This document shows positions 62,509 through 64,000 of a stretch of DNA of 64,000 nucleotides, in pieces (within the stretch, counting starts at the first letter, position 1; each line of letters begins with the position of its first letter). The position numbers and the translations under genes are program-made. Where the stretch lies: assembly GCF_017744435.1 (NCBI RefSeq), contig NZ_JAGIBG010000030.1, positions 1-64,000 on the forward strand, read 5' to 3'. Under the pieces are notes generated by a model. That model did no database searches. It saw nothing but the letters and a program-made list of their open reading frames with translations, and was not told the origin of the DNA. Source of the stretch: Pseudomonas sp. GTDB lineage: Bacteria; Pseudomonadota; Gammaproteobacteria; Pseudomonadales; Pseudomonadaceae.

Positions 62509-63134
62509 TCGTCAGCCCCGAAATGATGCTCGCCCCAGCGCGGCAGCATGTCCTGCGGAATGTTCAGCAGGTTGAGGATGCGCGCCACGACGAAGTCGAC
62601 CAGGTCATCGATGGTCTGCGGCTGGTGATAGAACCCCGGCGCCGCCGGCAGGATCACTGCGCCCATCTGCGACAGCTTGAGCATGTTCTCCAGGTGAATG
62701 GTCGAGAACGGCGCCTCGCGCGGCACCAGGATCAACTGCCGACGCTCCTTGAGGGTGACATCGGCGGCCCGCTCGATCAGGTTGTTGCAGGCGCCGGTGG
62801 CGATTGCCGACAAGGTACCGGTAGAACACGGCACCACCACCATCGCCGCTGGCGCACCGGAGCCCGAGGCTACCGGTGACATCCAGTCTTCCTTGCCGTA
62901 TACGCGGATCTGCCCATCGGCAGCACCGGTGTATTCGGTGAGAAACGCCTGCATGGCCTGCGGCTTGGCCGGCAGGACCACGTCGGTCTCGGTGGCCATC
63001 ACCAGTTGCGCGGCCTTGGAGATGAGGAAATGCACCTCACGGTCTTCGCGCACCAGGCAATCGAGCAGGCGCAGGCCATACTGCGCCCCGGAGGCGCCGG
63101 TCATGGCCAGGGTGATACGCTCCGGTCCGCTCAC
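62505..63134 (-). CDS. ubiX: Flavin prenyltransferase UbiX
   Basis: The 209-residue enzyme makes prenyl-FMN, the cofactor of UbiD decarboxylases in ubiquinone synthesis. It has TGASGAQYGLRLLDCL at the N terminus, MVVVPCSTGTLSAIATGACNNLIERAADV in the middle (the FMN site), and the REAPFSTIHLENMLKLSQMGAVI segment. It overlaps the mpl stop by 4 bases. Confidence 0.95.
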   Translation of the reverse strand: MSGPERITLAMTGASGAQYGLRLLDCLVREDREVHFLISKAAQLVMATETDVVLPAKPQAMQAFLTEYTGAADGQIRVYGKEDWMSPVASGSGAPAAMVVVPCSTGTLSAIATGACNNLIERAADVTLKERRQLILVPREAPFSTIHLENMLKLSQMGAVILPAAPGFYHQPQTIDDLVDFVVARILNLLNIPQDMLPRWGEHHFGADD

Positions 63135-64000
63135 TTCAAGGCCTCAGCCAGCTTGCCGTGCAGGCCGCCGAAGCCGCCGTTGCTCATGATCACCACATGG
63201 GTGCCCGGGCGTGCCTGGCCCTTGACCCGCTCGATGATCGCATCGAGGCTGTTGGCGACCACGCTTGGCACCTTGCACTGCGCAGCAGTGGCAGCCAGGT
63301 CCCAACCCAGGTTGGCGGGCGCGTACCAGATCACCTGGTCGGCATCGTTCACGCTTTCCGGCAAGCCGTCACGATGGGCGCCGAGCTTCATGGAGTTGGA
63401 GCGCGGCTCGATAATGGCGATGACCGGTGCTTCACCAACCCGCTTGCGCAGGCCGTCGAGGGTGGTGGCGATGGCAGTCGGGTGGTGGGCGAAATCGTCG
63501 TAGATGGTCACGCCCTGCACTTCAGCAACCTTCTCCATGCGCCGCTTGACGCTCTTGAACGCACTCAGGCCGTCGATGCCCATGGCCGGCACCACGCCCA
63601 CATGGCGGGCAGCGGCCAGGGTGGCGAGGGCGTTGGCGACGTTGTGCTGGCCGGTCAGGGCCCAGTCCACCACGCCCTGCACTTCACCTTCGAACAGCAC
63701 CTCGAAACGCGAGCCATCGGCGCTGAGCAGGCGCGCCTGCCACTGGCCACCTTCACCGGTGGTCTGCACCGGGGTCCAGCAGCCCATGCCGATCACACGC
63801 TCCAGCGCCTGCTCGGTGGTCGGGTGAATGACCAGGCCTTCGCTCGGGATGGTCCGCACCAGATGGTGGAACTGCCGCTCGATGGACGCCAGGTCCGGGA
63901 AGATGTCCGCGTGATCGAACTCAAGGTTGTTGAGGATCGCGGTGCGCGGGTGGTAATGCACGAACTTCGAACGCTTGTCGAAGAAGGCGCTGTCGTATTC
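63131..64000 (-). CDS. mpl: UDP-N-acetylmuramate:tripeptide ligase Mpl (3' part)
   Basis: This is the C-terminal 289 codons of a Mur ligase that re-attaches recycled tripeptide to UDP-MurNAc. The frame stays open to the window end (EYDSAFFDKRSKFVHYHPRT), so the gene continues upstream. Visible landmarks are ILNNLEFDHADIF, GQHNVANALATLAAARH, YDDFAHHPTAIATTL and EPRSNSMKLGAH. The ATPase P-loop lies outside the window. It is paired with ubiX. Confidence 0.95.
   Translation of the reverse strand, partial: EYDSAFFDKRSKFVHYHPRTAILNNLEFDHADIFPDLASIERQFHHLVRTIPSEGLVIHPTTEQALERVIGMGCWTPVQTTGEGGQWQARLLSADGSRFEVLFEGEVQGVVDWALTGQHNVANALATLAAARHVGVVPAMGIDGLSAFKSVKRRMEKVAEVQGVTIYDDFAHHPTAIATTLDGLRKRVGEAPVIAIIEPRSNSMKLGAHRDGLPESVNDADQVIWYAPANLGWDLAATAAQCKVPSVVANSLDAIIERVKGQARPGTHVVIMSNGGFGGLHGKLAEALK

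Overview
This window is core chromosome of a fluorescent pseudomonad, most likely the Pseudomonas putida group. The evidence is the high-GC codon use, the many extragenic palindromes of the P. putida type (GTGGGAGCGGG...CCCGCGAAG), and the classic Pseudomonas gene orders ladS-like/thiD/thiE/hemL, phoH/ybeY/corC/lnt, leuS/lptE/holA and proA/nadD/rsfS/rlmH/mrdA/rodA/mltB/rlpA/dacA/ybeD/lipB/lipA. I see no tRNA, rRNA, CRISPR array, insertion sequence, integrase or prophage gene. Coding density is very high. Only one gap exceeds 300 bases (19694-20084), and it may hold a small RNA.

Region 1 (1-14.9 kb) is a mixed set. It opens with a three-gene Fe3+/haem/B12-type ABC importer (minus strand), then a medium-chain reductase, a HAD phosphatase coupled to acyl-CoA thioesterase II, a GNAT acetyltransferase, a membrane-anchored histidine phosphatase, a histone-deacetylase-like amidohydrolase, a BaiN-like flavoprotein, the RNA helicase RhlE, an EamA exporter, a DEDDh exonuclease, a NYN-domain protein, a DUF2076 protein and a YciC-like membrane protein. 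Four perfect DnaA boxes cluster inside and just upstream of the flavoprotein gene.

Region 2 (14.9-26.8 kb) has the helicase HrpB, a small lipoprotein with the cation-efflux gene fieF, a DUF6515 envelope protein, an Lrp/AsnC regulator, DUF2788, RluE with AMP nucleosidase, an AidB-type acyl-CoA dehydrogenase and a LadS-like histidine kinase that lacks a receiver domain.

Region 3 (27-43.6 kb) is largely plus-strand housekeeping: thiamine (thiD-thiE) and haem (hemL) synthesis, an envelope/RNA operon (phoH-ybeY-corC-lnt), leuS-lptE-holA, and a ribosome-rescue gene arfA whose coding region contains its own terminator hairpin. A lytic transglycosylase and an LD-carboxypeptidase follow.

Region 4 (43.6-55 kb, minus strand) is the cell-elongation and lipoylation cluster from proA down to lipA, with terminators after rlpA, dacA and lipA. 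It links the rod-shape synthase pair (PBP2/RodA) with murein hydrolases (MltB, RlpA, DacA) and ribosome/NAD functions.

Region 5 (55-64 kb) holds a 3-methyladenine glycosylase, a DedA-PAP2 fusion, a CidA/LrgA-LrgB pair with a LON-domain protein, a MaoC hydratase, an unusual lipoprotein joining about 11 MORN repeats to a C13 (legumain/caspase-like) protease domain, an atypical SDR, a YceK/YidQ lipoprotein, ubiX, and the 3' part of mpl, which runs off the window end. REP elements separate many of the transcription units.
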